Shown one piece after another: positions 24,608 to 37,659 of a DNA stretch of 64,000 bases. Location of the stretch: NCBI RefSeq assembly GCF_019925205.1, contig NC_083567.1, positions 13,516,001-13,580,000 of the forward strand, given 5' to 3'. The DNA is from Metopolophium dirhodum (Eukaryota > Arthropoda > Insecta > Hemiptera > Aphididae). A program made the translations under genes and the position numbers. Every line of letters starts with the position of its first letter. Positions within the stretch are counted from its first letter, which is position 1. Below the pieces are notes generated by a model. That model ran no database searches and was not told where the DNA came from. It saw only the letters and a list, made by a program, of their open reading frames with translations.

Positions 24608-27494
24608 CTAATATATAGCTAGCTAGTATATAATATCGCGGATGCGATATCCTTAAAAGTTTATAAAACAAAAGGAAAATTGCCGTATATAATAATGTAG
24701 CTCGGATAAGATATTATTATAATATTACCTACCTATCGAGAGGGCGTTCACGGTTAAAAAAATATCATTATATACTAACCTAACCTGCAGTATATAATAT
24801 TATATATAGGTACTACGTGTATGTTATATTATGATAACCCTAACCTCACTTAACCTCCCCGCTCCCTCCCCTATCAATGTATACCGTATGAAATAATAAT
24901 AAAATACGGTATTTAGCGCACGCGACACACGCGTTCTTGCCCACCGCTCGTAACCGGAAAACTCAGTTTATTCTCAAAATACCCCAAAGCCCCAATATAT
25001 CCTACATGCTGCGCCTCCTCCGCACGCCTATAGAATAATTAAGCGATATACAAACGTATATGTGATTGTACCCGTAGGTAAAATAATATTATGATACGAA
25101 TATAATATTATTATTGTGCTCGCGAGAAACCTAAGAGAATTCGATCTTTTTGCATCCGACGATATTATATATTATAATAAAATGGATTATAATAATGATT
25201 AAACGATATTTATACGCACAGGAAGTTTTATATTTTGCGGATGTAGAGGACGGCGACGTTTACACGTGCTGATCAAACCATAACTACTGTCGCCATTGAT
25301 ACAATTTAATGTAGTATTATGTACCTATGTACCTATAATAGTATAATATTATACACTATAGGTATGTCCCATATCATAGTCCCGTATAATAATGTGAAAT
25401 GTGCATCTCGGTTACAAATCAATGCGTGTTTGAATATTAGTTATATTGTTTTCACTAATTAGTAATTCATATCAAAAATGATGTTCGTTAAAAAAAAAAA
25501 TATATTTTTTGTGGAGATTCAAATGTTTAAATTAGTTTTTATGTCATTTTTATTAAACCTAATTTTTCAAACAATTAAAAACAATAAATTAAAATTGAAT
25601 AAAAACCAACCAAATTAAAACGCATTTCAAGTCTTCGATATTTATGAGAAAAATGGTTCATTTTTAAACTGTTGACATTAAATTAGAATTATTTTTATGG
25701 ATTACGATATTGAGGAACTCACATTGTTTTTCACCTGCATAGCCATCTTCTGATAGGCTGACACAGCCACGCAGGACTAGGGATATTCTGAACAACCTAT
25801 TATAGTTAGTACGTCATTATTGTCTATTCCAGTTATCATATTATTTGTATAAAATTTAACGTACACTGCACTCCTGCAGCCTACGAAGACCAAACCGTTC
25901 AGAACTACACACGTCATTCATTCCTCACATAATATATTATAAATATTATATAAACGTATATTTTAAAACGTGCATTCTGGCATAACGTTCGTGTGTGACG
26001 TGATAATATGGTTGTCGTTAAACTTTCGGGAAATACGTTATAATTTCGTATATTATTATATTATTTTCTGTGCCGCGAAAACAACTTGTTAACATCGGGC
26101 GTCATTGCATGCAATAATAAGGGGTCCCGTGGTTGTGACAAATACAGACACGTACAGAATATTATATTAAATTATGCATAATATTTTTTATAGTGTGTAT
26201 CATTTTGTTATATATTATTATATTCGAAATAGAATTCAGACTTGTCGAAAATTATATAACGTAATATATTATGCACGCGCACCTAATGACGATATTGCTG
26301 TAATACTCGCGAGTATTACGGGCGCTACAAAGCGGTTTGCTCAATGCACAAGCATAATAACAATATTATAATATATAAAGAGTATGATATGTTGTACAGA
26401 CTGTGGTTAAATCATCGATTCTATTACCAGACTTATGAATTTTATCGTCTCAGGACGTTCAAAATAATATTGTCGGTTGATATTATTATTCTTAAATTAT
26501 AACTTATATTATAGGTATTATAAGCATTTATTATAGGTACTTAAAACAAGATAATTTGTGTTGAAAGGCACCAATAATATAATATTATAATTTATATCAT
26601 AACAAACTCATTTCAACTTAAGTCTATTATTAAATAAATGATTAGTACCTACCTACCTATAAATTATTTATTAAACCATTATTGATTGTTGTATATAGGC
26701 ATTATATATAAATATTTTTAGAAATATAATACAGCAAAAAGATACGAAAAATAATAATTGTAAGACACTTGATTCTAGCAAAATGTTGGAATTATAAAAT
26801 AGCGTTAAAAGCTTTTAAAGTTTAAATCTTGCAAAAATGTATCAAGAAAGTTTTAAGTAAAAATGATTAAATTTAAATTCATATAACTATAATTGCTTAC
26901 AATATAATGCAATATTATAATCATATCAAAGTCAGGTTTTTGAATATAGGTACCTAAGTAAGCAACGCGTATTAGCGCATTTGGCACGTGTTCGTAGCGA
27001 AGGGCGGAAAAAAAATATTTGGGCGTTAACAAGAACTTAGAACAGTAATAATATAATATATATTTTTTTAAAGGTCACGAGTGTTGTTTGAACTTCTGCT
27101 TATAGCACAAATAAAAGTATTGCGTTTCCAATTCACGTCGCCGATGTCGTATATTTTACATGCATTTTATATATATTATTGTATTTATAAATGTACTTGT
27201 TCGAAATTATTATAAAATGTATGCCTACACTGTATATATTATAGGTATACGTGTAGGCCCTACACGTTTACCTACAATACGCAAACGCCGCACCAATTAA
27301 AAATAGAAATTAAATAGTTTTTTTTTTTGGTCGTAAATTATGTTGTTTTTTGCTGCACTTTTGTACAAAAAATATAGTTAAAACAAATTGTCGAAATTTG
27401 AAATAAAATAGTATTCATGGCTGGTTTGGGAATTAATTCACATTAATTAACGTGCGCACAAATTTTAGAATTATAAGCGTACTTTTTAATGAAA

Positions 27495-27660
27495 ATCGAA
27501 AACTACACCGTCGCCTGAGCAGGACACCCGCCGTGGCTTTTGGAAGCAGTAGCTCAGCGCGGTGTGCAAACTTTCTTGGCCTCTTGGGTCCCCGTTGTCG
27601 TTTATTGTTGTTTATTTTATCCGCCTCTCTGATACTACAACAGCAAAAATAAAGTCTGTT
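27495..27660 (+). other. Unidentified GC-rich island ending in AATAAA
   Basis: A segment of about 165 bp is markedly richer in G+C than both flanks. It contains GACACCCGCCGTGGC and TCAGCGCGGTGTGC and runs into AAAATAAAGTCTGTTCC at 27645-27661. The AATAAA at its 3' side suggests the end of a retroposed transcript or a short terminal exon. No TSD, poly(A) tail or protein family was recognised. One plus-strand frame is open through it, but I cannot name a product. Confidence 0.35.
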
Positions 27661-28078
27661 CCTTGTTAAATTTTCTTCTGTACAAATCCTCTCGACTTTA
27701 CTTTAAGCACGTTATAATAATGTGCTCCAGATCGAAATACTATACAGTGTTGAAAATGTATCAGTTTAATACGTAGCTATATCAATTGACACAAAAAATG
27801 AAATATATAACATAAAACAAACTTAAAAAGATTATTATGCGCTGTAAATCGAATTTGTTCAAAAAAAGAAATAAAAATTAGTTGTACTAGTGCAAATGAA
27901 AATATATTTTACAAAAAATAACCAATTGCAATCGGAATAAAGAAATATTTTAAATCGATAGAAACAAAAAAGTTGGAAGAAAATCTAAAGGCATAAAACG
28001 CCTAATAACATAAATTGAATTTTGGAATATAATATGGTATTATACATCAGTTACAGATGGTCCATATAGGAAGAGTGA

Positions 28079-28702
28079 TTAAGAAGACACAACCCGGGCA
28101 TTTGTTGACTCCGTCTTACAAACGTACAACGTGGCATATTTTACGTTCACTTTAATTTAAAGGTAAGATCTAGGGCACCTCGAAGGCTTTTATTGATATT
28201 TTTATTAAGAAGCAATTTATGATCATTTTTCACCCGTACATTTTTTGTATATTTTAAAATGATCATAGTTATTACTTAGGAATTAAAAATAACAATATAA
28301 ATAAAATCCTCCAAGATGCCTTAGATAATATTCTTACCTTTAAATCTTATGAGAAGTAAATTTACTCTAATTTTAGAAATTACAGAGTAAAATGTGCAAT
28401 TTTTTCAATAATTTTTATTTTTGACATAAAGGCTTCGAAAACTGAAGTCATTAGCCTGCTACTGTGGAGGAGAGTACTGTTGGTTTGAACACGTATGTGT
28501 ATGTGTGGCAAGGATTAGCACTAAAAATCACGGGTTGTCACCTATCCGGGAACTAGTGACGCTGGCTTGTGCGTGCACTCAGAGCACATTCGTGACTGAA
28601 TGGAAACACCGCGCCACAAAATATGCTATTGTGAACGTACAATTTGCCATAATAATCGTTTGTAAGACGGAGACAAAAAATTCCCGAGTGGCGTCCTTTT
28701 AA
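28079..28702. mobile_element. Family B palindromic MITE with TTAA ends, interrupted by a SINE
   Basis: The left end TTAAGAAGACACAACCCGGG and right end CCGAGTGGCGTCCTTTTAA are inverted. GACTCCGTCTTACAAACG mirrors CGTTTGTAAGACGGAGAC further in. Both boundaries are TTAA (28079-28082 and 28699-28702), as in the second copy at 40058-40471. Removing the nested SINE with one duplication leaves about 395 bp, close to the 414 bp of the intact copy. TTAA duplication is characteristic of piggyBac-type elements. That assignment rests on the target site only. Confidence 0.85.
28402..28617 (-). mobile_element. SINE nested in family B element
   Basis: On the minus strand this begins TGTGGCGCGGTG and runs through CTGAGTGCACGCAC, GTTCCCGG, TTTTTAGTG, ACGTGTTC and GGCTAATGACTTC to an A-rich tail. 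It is the same order of motifs as the SINE at 40677-40867. It is flanked by near-identical 13-bp repeats, 28389-28401 (AAAATGTGCAATT) and 28618-28630 (AAAATATGCTATT), with 11 of 13 matching. The duplicated site lies inside family B sequence, so the SINE inserted after the DNA element. Confidence 0.8.
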
Positions 28703-31700
28703 TATATTTTCAATACAAATGATGTACTTATACTTACAGTAAAAATTACCTACTTTATTTTCACTAAATCCTATTTAGCAGGTACCAATCTAAGAGTCAT
28801 GGGCTACGATAAAATTAAAACTTAAACCTAAGTACCTATCTAAATTGTTACTATATAAAAACGTATCAATATGTTATAACGTTAATAATATTATTTATAT
28901 TTAATTAGGTAAAATGTTTTATACAATTATAACTATATATTTTAATAAATAATGCTGCAGTGGACGATTAGTTATTACACTCTATATTAACACCTTATAT
29001 TAATTCAATATAAAGTCTTCAATATAAAGAATATTATATAAAACATTAATACCTACTTATTTTGTTTTATGCGATAATTTAAAATCAATACACCATTCAT
29101 TTATCTTTTTGGTATTTTTTCTTATTTTTTGATTATTTTTACGTACAGTATATGTATAGTTATTATATTATAATATTATACAGTTTCAATACCATCGTGG
29201 AGTTTTATAACCTATGAAAATTATTGCCGACAAAAAAAATGTAATTATTTGCAAACATTAAACGCATTTGATTATTCATACATTTTTATGTAAATATTAC
29301 TACTGTTTGAAAACCTGAAACAGCACGTGTTTTGATATTTTACTCCGACTAAAAAACTTCACATATTATTAAATGTTTTAATTAACGGAAATAATACTAA
29401 AGCGTGGTTCGGAAAAAGTGTTCTATTAAATTCGCATCGGGTTGCACACGGAGTGTTTTATTTGCGTAGTTCGACTTGGAATAAATTACGCGTATTTTAT
29501 GTAAATAAGAATATTGTAAAATGCCGACAATTGTCGACAAATGTGTGCCTGCGTTTGATTTCCCTCGAACAAAACCATGGTTATTCTCAAGTTCCAATTT
29601 ATTGCGTTACGACAAACTATAATATAATATTATGTCTTAACTATTAAGGTCTTATATATAGAGATCAAAAATGGTTATTGGTATGATTGTAACTGTGGTA
29701 AATAAACACGACCGTGTTCAACGAGGGTGGATAGAAATAATTCGATGTATGAAAATCGAATAATCGAATTCATATGACCTTTATTGGATTCTATTATATT
29801 ATAGTATAGATTACAGGTAGTTTTATATTCACCGTAGCTCCTAATCAATCCTAAGTTTATTATGAAAAATATAAAATTGGGTTTATTTCTCGTTAATATT
29901 AAATAATTAATTCATTGATGTTAATACCATAATAATATAGTCATTGGTTGTATTAGGATACACGCTATACTAACATTATGAATATTATGATGTTTCTATG
30001 TCATTTATCGTTCAAATCTTAACGCAAATCAGAAATATAATAATACGTACATATATTCCCGTAAACAGGTGTAATTGTTATTAACAATGAGCGTAGATCT
30101 AATAAAATGCAAAACGTCGAATAAAACTCGATTCACGGACTCGTTAATACGAGTTTCAAGGGGCCAAATGTTCTGAATTGCCCTGTGAATAGATACTCCG
30201 AAGTCAACATAAATTAAATCAGTTTTAAAATCCTGGCACGCATTTAAAATTCTAAACCAATAGCTTTTAATACTTCAGTATAGGTAATTCACTGTAATTG
30301 TCTGTTCGTATCAAAAAAATATATTAAAAGCATGTAATAAATAATAATAAATTGTTAAAAAGGTCGCGAACTGTAAATAATTGGCAAACACTTTTTACAA
30401 TATTCAAATGTGCCATCGGCATCCATTGTTTTAATTTTACTTAAAATTTCTAATTTTGATTTGCATGTTAACATTACTATTCCATTAATAGAATCATTTA
30501 AAAACAAAAATACATCGTTTCTGTTGTGTTACAGTCAATGGAATTTAATGCTTATCGGAAAAAACAATTAAAATATTCGTTTGGAATAAGTTTTTATTGA
30601 CCGTGATGATGACAACCGACAACTTGCTTATACATTATTGTTTATCAACCAGGAATCAAGAACAAAATCCATACATGTTTATCGGAATTTATAATATTAC
30701 GTGATATATCTTGCTACATATACTATCAAAGTCAGGACCCTACTCAATGGACCATGAAGAACACCAGAAAATAAAATAAAAATCCAATATTATAGTTTAA
30801 CGGAACGCAACTAAGATGCTGCGTTTTATATTCTTACCAGTACAATAACACCATAAATTGTTACAAATAAATATACTGACCAGTGACTACTGAGTACTGA
30901 GTAATACACCTTATTATATTTCATAATATAATTTTAAATTTATAAACTATAGTAGTACCAAAACAAATAAAACATCACTTTGGAATTAGAAATTGCTTAT
31001 TTATAGTATTTAAGAGAAGAAATTTAAAAATTAATTCATGTTAGCACTATAATTGCATTCGAGTTACATTGAAATATAAAATTTGATCGACTTTATCAGA
31101 AATTATGATAATTTTTTTCATGTTACTCTAAATATGTACAATCATACAATGTCACATGAATATTGTGTATTTGTTTTTAATAAACGATCGTTTCAAAAAC
31201 AACAACATCATTTCATTAGAAGTTATTATTGGTTCATCCAATTATGATATTACATTAAGTTATTTAAGCATATAAAAAATGAGCATTTAATATTTCACAA
31301 ACGTATCTACAAATAAAAACAATAATAAAAAATTAAAAACAAATACATTGACCACATTATGTGATTCACATAAGTCAATGACATAAAATGTAGTGAACAC
31401 TATAAAATAATTAAACATTTTAGAAATGACATCCAATATAGTAAGTGCCTACCTTTACCTCTCCTTAATTTATCATTATAAAACTATGTATTGTATCAGT
31501 TCAAAACATAATAACAACAATAATTAACTTATTAAAAACCCTGGGAAAAATTAATTTTAAGTTAATTTATTCAATTTATTTTGTCAAGTAAATACTAAGA
31601 AATTGTGATTGTATCATGGTTTAACAATGATCAATGTTTTTACTGAATTAGATTTTTCTATTTTATTTTTAAATTAGGAGTGGTATAAACATATTATTAT

Positions 31701-34200
31701 AGCATAAAGCTTTAATCAAAAATTATATATTTATATCTACCTATTTTTTTTTCCAATAGTTATTATAAAAATATAAGTATTGGTATGAATTATATTTTTT
31801 AATTATTGTTCAAAGTTTATTAGTTGTTAATATCTTTTATAATCTTTCTGCTTCAAATTTTGAATTTTTGTCATAAGTAATTAATTTTACTATTTTAAAA
31901 GTCTAAATTTAATGAACATTGAACTTTCAAACTTTGTGTATTTTAATAGTGTTGTTTAAAAATAGCCATTCAAAAAAAGTTTGAATAGAATATATAGAAT
32001 CTAATAATCATAAACATTGTTTACAATTTGTACTAACCAATGCAAGCGGGTGTTTAATTTATATCGTAATAACATTGAAGTGATATGTCGAGATAATAAC
32101 AGAAAATAACAGTGTATAAAATATTAAAATGTGTATAATTAAGAAGAATTTATAGGTAAAAGCAATGATAAATTTAATATTGAATTTGAAAAACAAATTG
32201 GAAGCTATTAGTTTTCTTTACTTAATAATAATATTTTGTTTACATGAATTGATGCGATGAGGAACAATAATTTAAAAATGTGTTGAATACTACAACAATG
32301 AGAAATGTATTAATATGAATGGAATAGTATAATATGTATTTAAGTTATCTTATTTATATAATAAATTTATATTCATAGTATCCTAATTATATTGTATCAA
32401 ATATAATAATTCAAAAATAATATGTATGTAATATAACATACACGTCATGATATAACATGTATATAATATTATAGTTAAGTTTATATAATAAAATTGGTTA
32501 ATCAGATGTGATCAATCTACATTTTTCAATACGAAAATTATATAATGAAAAAGTTATTTAAATACATAACAATAATAACTATATTCAAGGAACACGTACA
32601 TTGTATTCAAAATATTACAATAGTTCTAAAGTACTTGCAGTGTAGGTAGGTACTTAAAATAATTTAATAAATTTAAAATTAAATTATCAATTCAATATTT
32701 TTTTTGGAATTAATATAAACCAAAATATATAGTATACAATTTTAAATGTTAATGCTTAAATATTGGTAAAATCACTTTGAGATTACCCATCTAAAATCCC
32801 AAAATCATTAATTTTGTTTGACTGTGGCATAAGCTTATAATATTACCACATATTATAATATATTATTTAGTGTGTTAAATGTACCTATATAATATATTAC
32901 ATAGTTATCCGATTATAGAAAATTGACTAATGACTAATGAGGTAGGTATATTAACACGACAATATCTATTCTCCCCATTCGCCTATAGGCCACAAAGACT
33001 ATTCTGTGAGATCTTTATGCAAAATGTCAAAAAAAAAAAAAAATACATTAATAAACATTAATGGACAAAATGTACGGTCGACGCTACATTATAACCGAAA
33101 CACAACCTCCAAGCACCTCCAGACTGAGGATTAGCTGAGTTTTTTTTAATTTTAATATTTCCGAGGATTAAAAAAAAAATTATTTAATTTAACATTATGC
33201 AGATTTTATAAATTATATGTATAAAATATATAACTTGTTTTTTTAAATTTATATTCGGGATGTTTAATTTACTCACATGGTATATTACAAAATATATTCT
33301 AATATACATATTACATACCTATAGCATTGGAATAATATTGAATGATTTAAAATTGTTTTGTTTAAACAGCCGCTGATCCCCAGACACAGTCAGACAGATA
33401 AAATTCCTATTATAATGGTTTAACGCATAATTTAAGAAATTATTATGATTTTTAGATATCTATATAACTAAACATACCTATATCTGTTTTATTTTTTACA
33501 ACAAATTAGTAATTACCTACACGCCCATAATTAAAATTATATTAAACAAGTGAGAGGGATTATTAATTAATCAACTTTGCGATGTTTTAATTAGCAGTGC
33601 GTTTAGCATTTTGGAGCCTTGGGCACATATATACTATACAGATTATACATAATTTACTCTATATACCAATCCCCTAGGGTAACACACACACATATTATAC
33701 CCATATACTTAAAATATGCCGGCAGTACAAACAGGTTCGTTTATAATTTCATACCTACATAAAGGTGTAACATACAACTTAAATAACCATAAAAATGTAA
33801 ATCTATCTTACAATTTTTCTTTGTGATAAATTTATACATTCAAATTTTGAATTTACTATAGCAAACAATAAATCACCAGAGTATATAACATACAATATAG
33901 CCAGGTATAATATTATACGAGATATTATATTAACACACAGTGACGCAGGCTATATCATTATTTTTATTTATATTATATATAATTAAGCCGCTGTTAGACA
34001 TCATTAATCTGGTATGTGTTATTAATTATTATTGGTTATTTAGTTTAAATTATAGTTTAAATAATTGTACTCTACCATTTACTCGGAAAGACTTCTGTTG
34101 CAATAATAATATCAAGTATTTATGATATTTTAATATTACAAAACTTTCGTTTACGTATAGGTACCTATTAAAATAAGATAAAAAACCGGAGAAATAGCTA
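28703..34200. other. AT-rich anonymous sequence
   Basis: About 5.5 kb of very AT-rich DNA. The open frames at 29397-29647 face each other on both strands and have no protein-like features. A short imperfect hairpin centred on TTATGTGATTCACATAA lies at 31355-31371. No gene or bounded element was recognised. Confidence 0.55.
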
Positions 34201-34214
34201 ATGCTGTACAGTTG

Positions 34215-34925
34215 ACTTTTGAGTGTACATTGTATGCATTGAGTAGGTCTGTAATAGTGTAATGGATATTTTAATTCAATGATAGATCATTGCATATCTA
34301 CGAAAAACGACACTGAGATAAACTACGAGGCGGCCTATTTCTATATTAGGATATTTTATAATTTTTTTTATATTCAAATTTGTAATTTAATTAATACTAT
34401 TGTATAGTATAGTACCTAATACGATAGGGTTAACAAATTTTTCCAGAAATTTCATACCGTTACATAATAATAATATTAATATTATTATACCTATCATAAT
34501 ATTATATTATAATTGTTATTGATTTATAAGGCAACATCGTGTAATATAGAACGTTGTGAATAGGTTCATTATGATACACATAAAGAGATTAAATTTCGAC
34601 TAAATATTTTCTTAGATGTCTGTGTTATAAACATAATCTAAAACAGGTCTTTTGAAAATTATCTTATGTCTAGAAAGTTTAAATATAAATATTTTGTGAA
34701 GAATTCAACTCTTTGAATTCTATATTTATTCATATTCGAATTATAACAAATAAAAAAAAAATGTATTTAGTCGTAAATACTTGTTTCGCGTTATATTCCA
34801 GTTTCTTCGTATTTTTTTATTTTTCCAGATTAATTTGAAAAGTACTGGGAACTTTTCACTTTTATACTGCCTCAAAGTAACAACAAAATCCAATTTGAGT
34901 GGAGGTCCCATTATTTAAAATGTAA
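34215..34925 (+). mobile_element. Family D repeat, decayed copy D4
   Basis: AATTCAATGATAGATCATTG followed by CGAAAAACGACACTGAGA (34275-34319) parallels the left end of D1. AAAAGTACTGGGAACTTTTC and CTTTTATACTGCCTCAAAGT near 34840 parallel the right part. Much of the interior is unalignable by eye, so the copy is old or internally deleted. Confidence 0.5.
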
Positions 34926-35206
34926 TACTCAGTTGGTACTTAGGTACTCCAATAATAATTTAAATTACTCAGAAATTCTACGTAAGTATTGGTAGTAAAT
35001 AGTAAATTGACTTTTTACTTATTTACAAAATTACAACAATTATCTAATTCTTACAGGATGTGAACCCTGAAAATATTTACGATTATCAAAAACAAAAAGT
35101 AATGAAACGAATTAGGTAGGTATCAAGTTTATGGTTGAAATTAAATTTCATCAAGAATCGAGATAATTTCAAGAATTATTTAATAGGAACGTAGTATTTA
35201 CCCGTA

Positions 35207-36020
35207 TATACAGGGTAATTTGTCAAAGATTTTCACCTCTTATTTCTTTGTCGTCAATGAAGTTTTTCAAAATCTGGTTTTTGGAAATTTAAACTATACT
35301 TAAAGATAAACACCATGTTTTCAAATTCTTGAGATTTTTTATATTATTTAATTACTAAGGAGTATCCTGTGGAAATAAAACTCCTAATTTAAATATGACA
35401 ATCCTCTTTTCTATTGTAAATAATTGAGTGGATAATTTTTCGAAAATGTTGACGTACCTATCAAAATTAAATTTCAAAGGAGTATAGTATTTGAATTATT
35501 TATCTTTGTGAACTGAATGAAATTGGTACATGTGTAGTTAATGAATATGATTAAATATATAATATGGGGAATAAACTAATTTGAAAATGTTAACAGTTAA
35601 TATTAAATCTAACAAAATTTATGATTTCTAAAAAATGGTCCAAATATAATAAATACTATGACATATATTTTATATTTTCGGAAAACCATTTTTAAGGACT
35701 ATTAACCTTAGTATAGACATTTTAATAATTAGGAAACTAAAATTTTGAATTATGTACATTAAGAATCAAACAATTGATCCACTAAATAATCTATAGTAAA
35801 AATTGAAAAGGGGATCCTCATTTAAAAAACATAAGTTTAAACCATCACAGAACACTCCTGAAGAAGGTATAATACAAACAATTTTAAGAATTTGAAATTA
35901 TGATCTATAAAAGTAAATTTAAAAATATCAAAAATCAGAATTCAAATAAATTCATTAGGTACTTAATAAATAAATTATGAGGGTGAGCAATGAGCATATC
36001 GGGTGAATCACCCTGCAATA
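35207..36020. mobile_element. Family A foldback MITE, full-length copy A2
   Basis: The left end TATACAGGGTAATTTGTC mirrors the right end GGGTGAATCACCCTGCAATA. Inward come CACCTC / GAGGGTGAG, then CTGGTTTTTGG / CAAAAATCAGAATTC, AGGAGTATCCTGTGG / CACAGAACACTCCTG, CAATCCTCTTTTC / AAAAGGGGATCCTC, and CTATTGTAAATAATTGAGTGG / CCACTAAATAATCTATAG. The inversion continues to near the middle, so an 814-bp element is a single long imperfect hairpin. There is no coding frame. It is the most complete copy in the window and a good family reference. Confidence 0.88.
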
Positions 36021-36990
36021 GCTAGTAAGATGTAGAACGCAACTATTGCTATATTTTAAAACACGCCTTAACGGTTTCTTTGTCTCGTATTATTAATTAT
36101 TATATCATATTATATTATTGACGGTATCACGAAAAAAAAAACACAGGAAATAATAGTAATATATAAATGTAAATGGTGCTATTTTTAAGCTCAAAAACGT
36201 TCATTATAGTATTAATTTAAATTTAAATACATACACTGTATAATTTATATACTAAACAAAATTAGGGCGGAGCTAAGGCGGAAGTGTGAATAATTCAACG
36301 ATCGTTTAAATATAACGAACTTTGGCCGACGGGACTTTTCGCACCACACGTGTAAAAGTCTCACACCCCACCCAAAAAGAAAAAAAAAACATTCGACCTA
36401 CACCAATCATACTACACACCAAATACTATATTATTATTATTACACGTTAGAAACGGAAACCGATCGTATTTCGCGCCAAAACGTCTGCTGAGTATACATT
36501 ATTTACACCTTTGATTAATATAATATAGCTACACGGACCTATATAAAATAAAAAAATTTAAATAACCTATCTACACATTGTATGTTACCGAACTAACACC
36601 GTTTACGATAACGACGACTACTACACGCACCCGTATCTATCTGTCTGTTATTAGTGTACCTATTCACACGACGAAAATCGAACGAAAAAATATTCACTAT
36701 AGAATCGCGTACGCTGCTGCTGTATAGTTTAATTGCATATTATAAAATATTATAATAACAATAATACAATAATGTTTATTGCATTTCAATACCTCCGTGG
36801 AAATAATAATATAAAATACATCGCTGTAATATTGGCATGTACCTATATTGCTATATTTACGACGATATTTTATTATTTTAATGTTGTACAATTAATATAC
36901 AATGTACCTAATATATACATAGGTCCATACAAATACCGTACTAACATATTATTATCATTATCTTTTGTTCTTATATTATTATTATAATAA
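36021..36990. other. Flank of the CpG island, anonymous
   Basis: Mixed composition, with CpG-containing patches at 36265-36370 and 36460-36490 leading toward the island at 37 kb. Overlapping frames at 36697-36987 on both strands are AT-driven and unsupported. Confidence 0.45.
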
Positions 36991-37002
36991 ATCATGCGAG
37001 TA

Positions 37003-37016
37003 GTGCTTACCGGGAC
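37003..37016 (-). other. Candidate splice donor on minus strand
   Basis: The minus strand reads TCCCG|GTAAGCAC, with the exon ending at 37011 and the intron starting at 37010. It sits where the GC-rich island gives way to AT-rich DNA, as expected for the end of a first exon. The consensus match is good (GTAAG), but there is no transcript evidence. Confidence 0.3.
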
Positions 37017-37600
37017 AGCGCAAATAAAGACGGTGCCGTTCGACGACTGCTGCGGCGTCGGCGTCGGCGGCGTTGGCGGCGGCTACGTCGACGACGATAT
37101 TGCTGCGTGGGCGGTCAAGGAAGTACTGATTACGGTAGCGAAAGATTTCGCGTGATATATACGTTTGTGCAGCGTCGGCGTGTGTGTGTGCGCGCGCGGC
37201 GTGCGTGTTTTTTCCTCTACCCCCCCCCCCCCCCCACCATACGACGGCCGCACATTCACGAAAACCGTCGCCGCCCTCCGCCGTAATAGCTGTCGGCGGC
37301 GGCGAAACAAAACGCAATATCGATCGGAAAAGCGCGCGCGGAAACTCGAACACACAGAGACGACCATATACCGTCGCTGACGGACAAATCGGGTGGGAGG
37401 GTTGATCGCCAGACGTAAAAAAAAATAAATAATATCCCGCCTTTTTTTGTCTCGCCGGCAGCGATCGTTTATGTGCGACGAGGACTTCAACCGTCGTCAT
37501 AAAATTATCTTCGACGGTACAAACGTCTTTTGCAACGGCGAGGAGGACGACGAGGAGAAGAAAACGCGTTTTTATTCTGCTTTTTATCACCTAACTCATA
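37012..37600. promoter_or_regulatory. CpG-rich island, candidate promoter and 5' exon
   Basis: This is the most GC- and CpG-dense segment in the window. It contains imperfect GNC triplet repeats (37038-37100, rich in GCGGCGTCGGCG), a GT/GC tract (37179-37207), a C16 run (37220-37235) and CCGTCGCCGCCCTCCGCCG near 37265. The minus strand is open over most of it (37590-37011), but an ATG appears only at 37500. The predicted residues are low-complexity (poly-Gly, poly-Ala, His-Thr), so a 5' untranslated exon is more likely than coding. In insects such islands often mark a promoter and first exon. Direction is unresolved, because edge signals exist on both strands. Confidence 0.4.
37220..37235. 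repeat. Poly-C run (C16)
   Basis: Sixteen consecutive C residues inside the CpG-rich island. Confidence 0.95.
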
Positions 37601-37616
37601 TTATAATATAGTTGCG

Positions 37617-37649
37617 ATGGCATCAACGTCTCCAAGCTGGGATATTCGT
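37617..37649 (+). other. Candidate first coding exon end on plus strand, speculative
   Basis: An ATG at 37617 (context GTTGCGATGG) opens 11 codons, MASTSPSWDIR, directly followed at 37650 by GTACGT, a plausible donor in phase 0. The codon mix differs from the AT-driven frames nearby, and the position is just downstream of the CpG island. Without splicing the frame ends after about 19 codons. There is no partner exon, so this is a hypothesis only. Confidence 0.15.
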
Positions 37650-37659
37650 GTACGTTATG

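Larger units (their letters stand above)
23641..28078. other. Mixed AT-rich and CpG-richer anonymous sequence
   Basis: CpG-richer patches lie at 24100-24360 and 24900-25300. Short CCTAACC pairs at 24779 and 24838 are too few to be telomeric repeat. No gene is supported. The small GC island at 27500-27660 is listed separately. Confidence 0.5.

Noticed and set aside
24779..24860. CCTAACC strings resembling the insect telomere repeat TTAGG
   Set aside because: Only one or two units occur in a row. Similar pairs elsewhere (49043, 53246, 60126) are also too short to be interstitial telomere.
28505..28702. 65-codon plus-strand open frame
   Set aside because: It spans the antisense of a SINE and the end of a family B element.
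36982..37590. 202-codon minus-strand open frame across the CpG island
   Set aside because: It lacks an ATG until 37500, is full of low-complexity runs (Gly, Ala, His-Thr) that come from simple repeats, and has opposing frames on the plus strand. A 5' untranslated exon explains it better.
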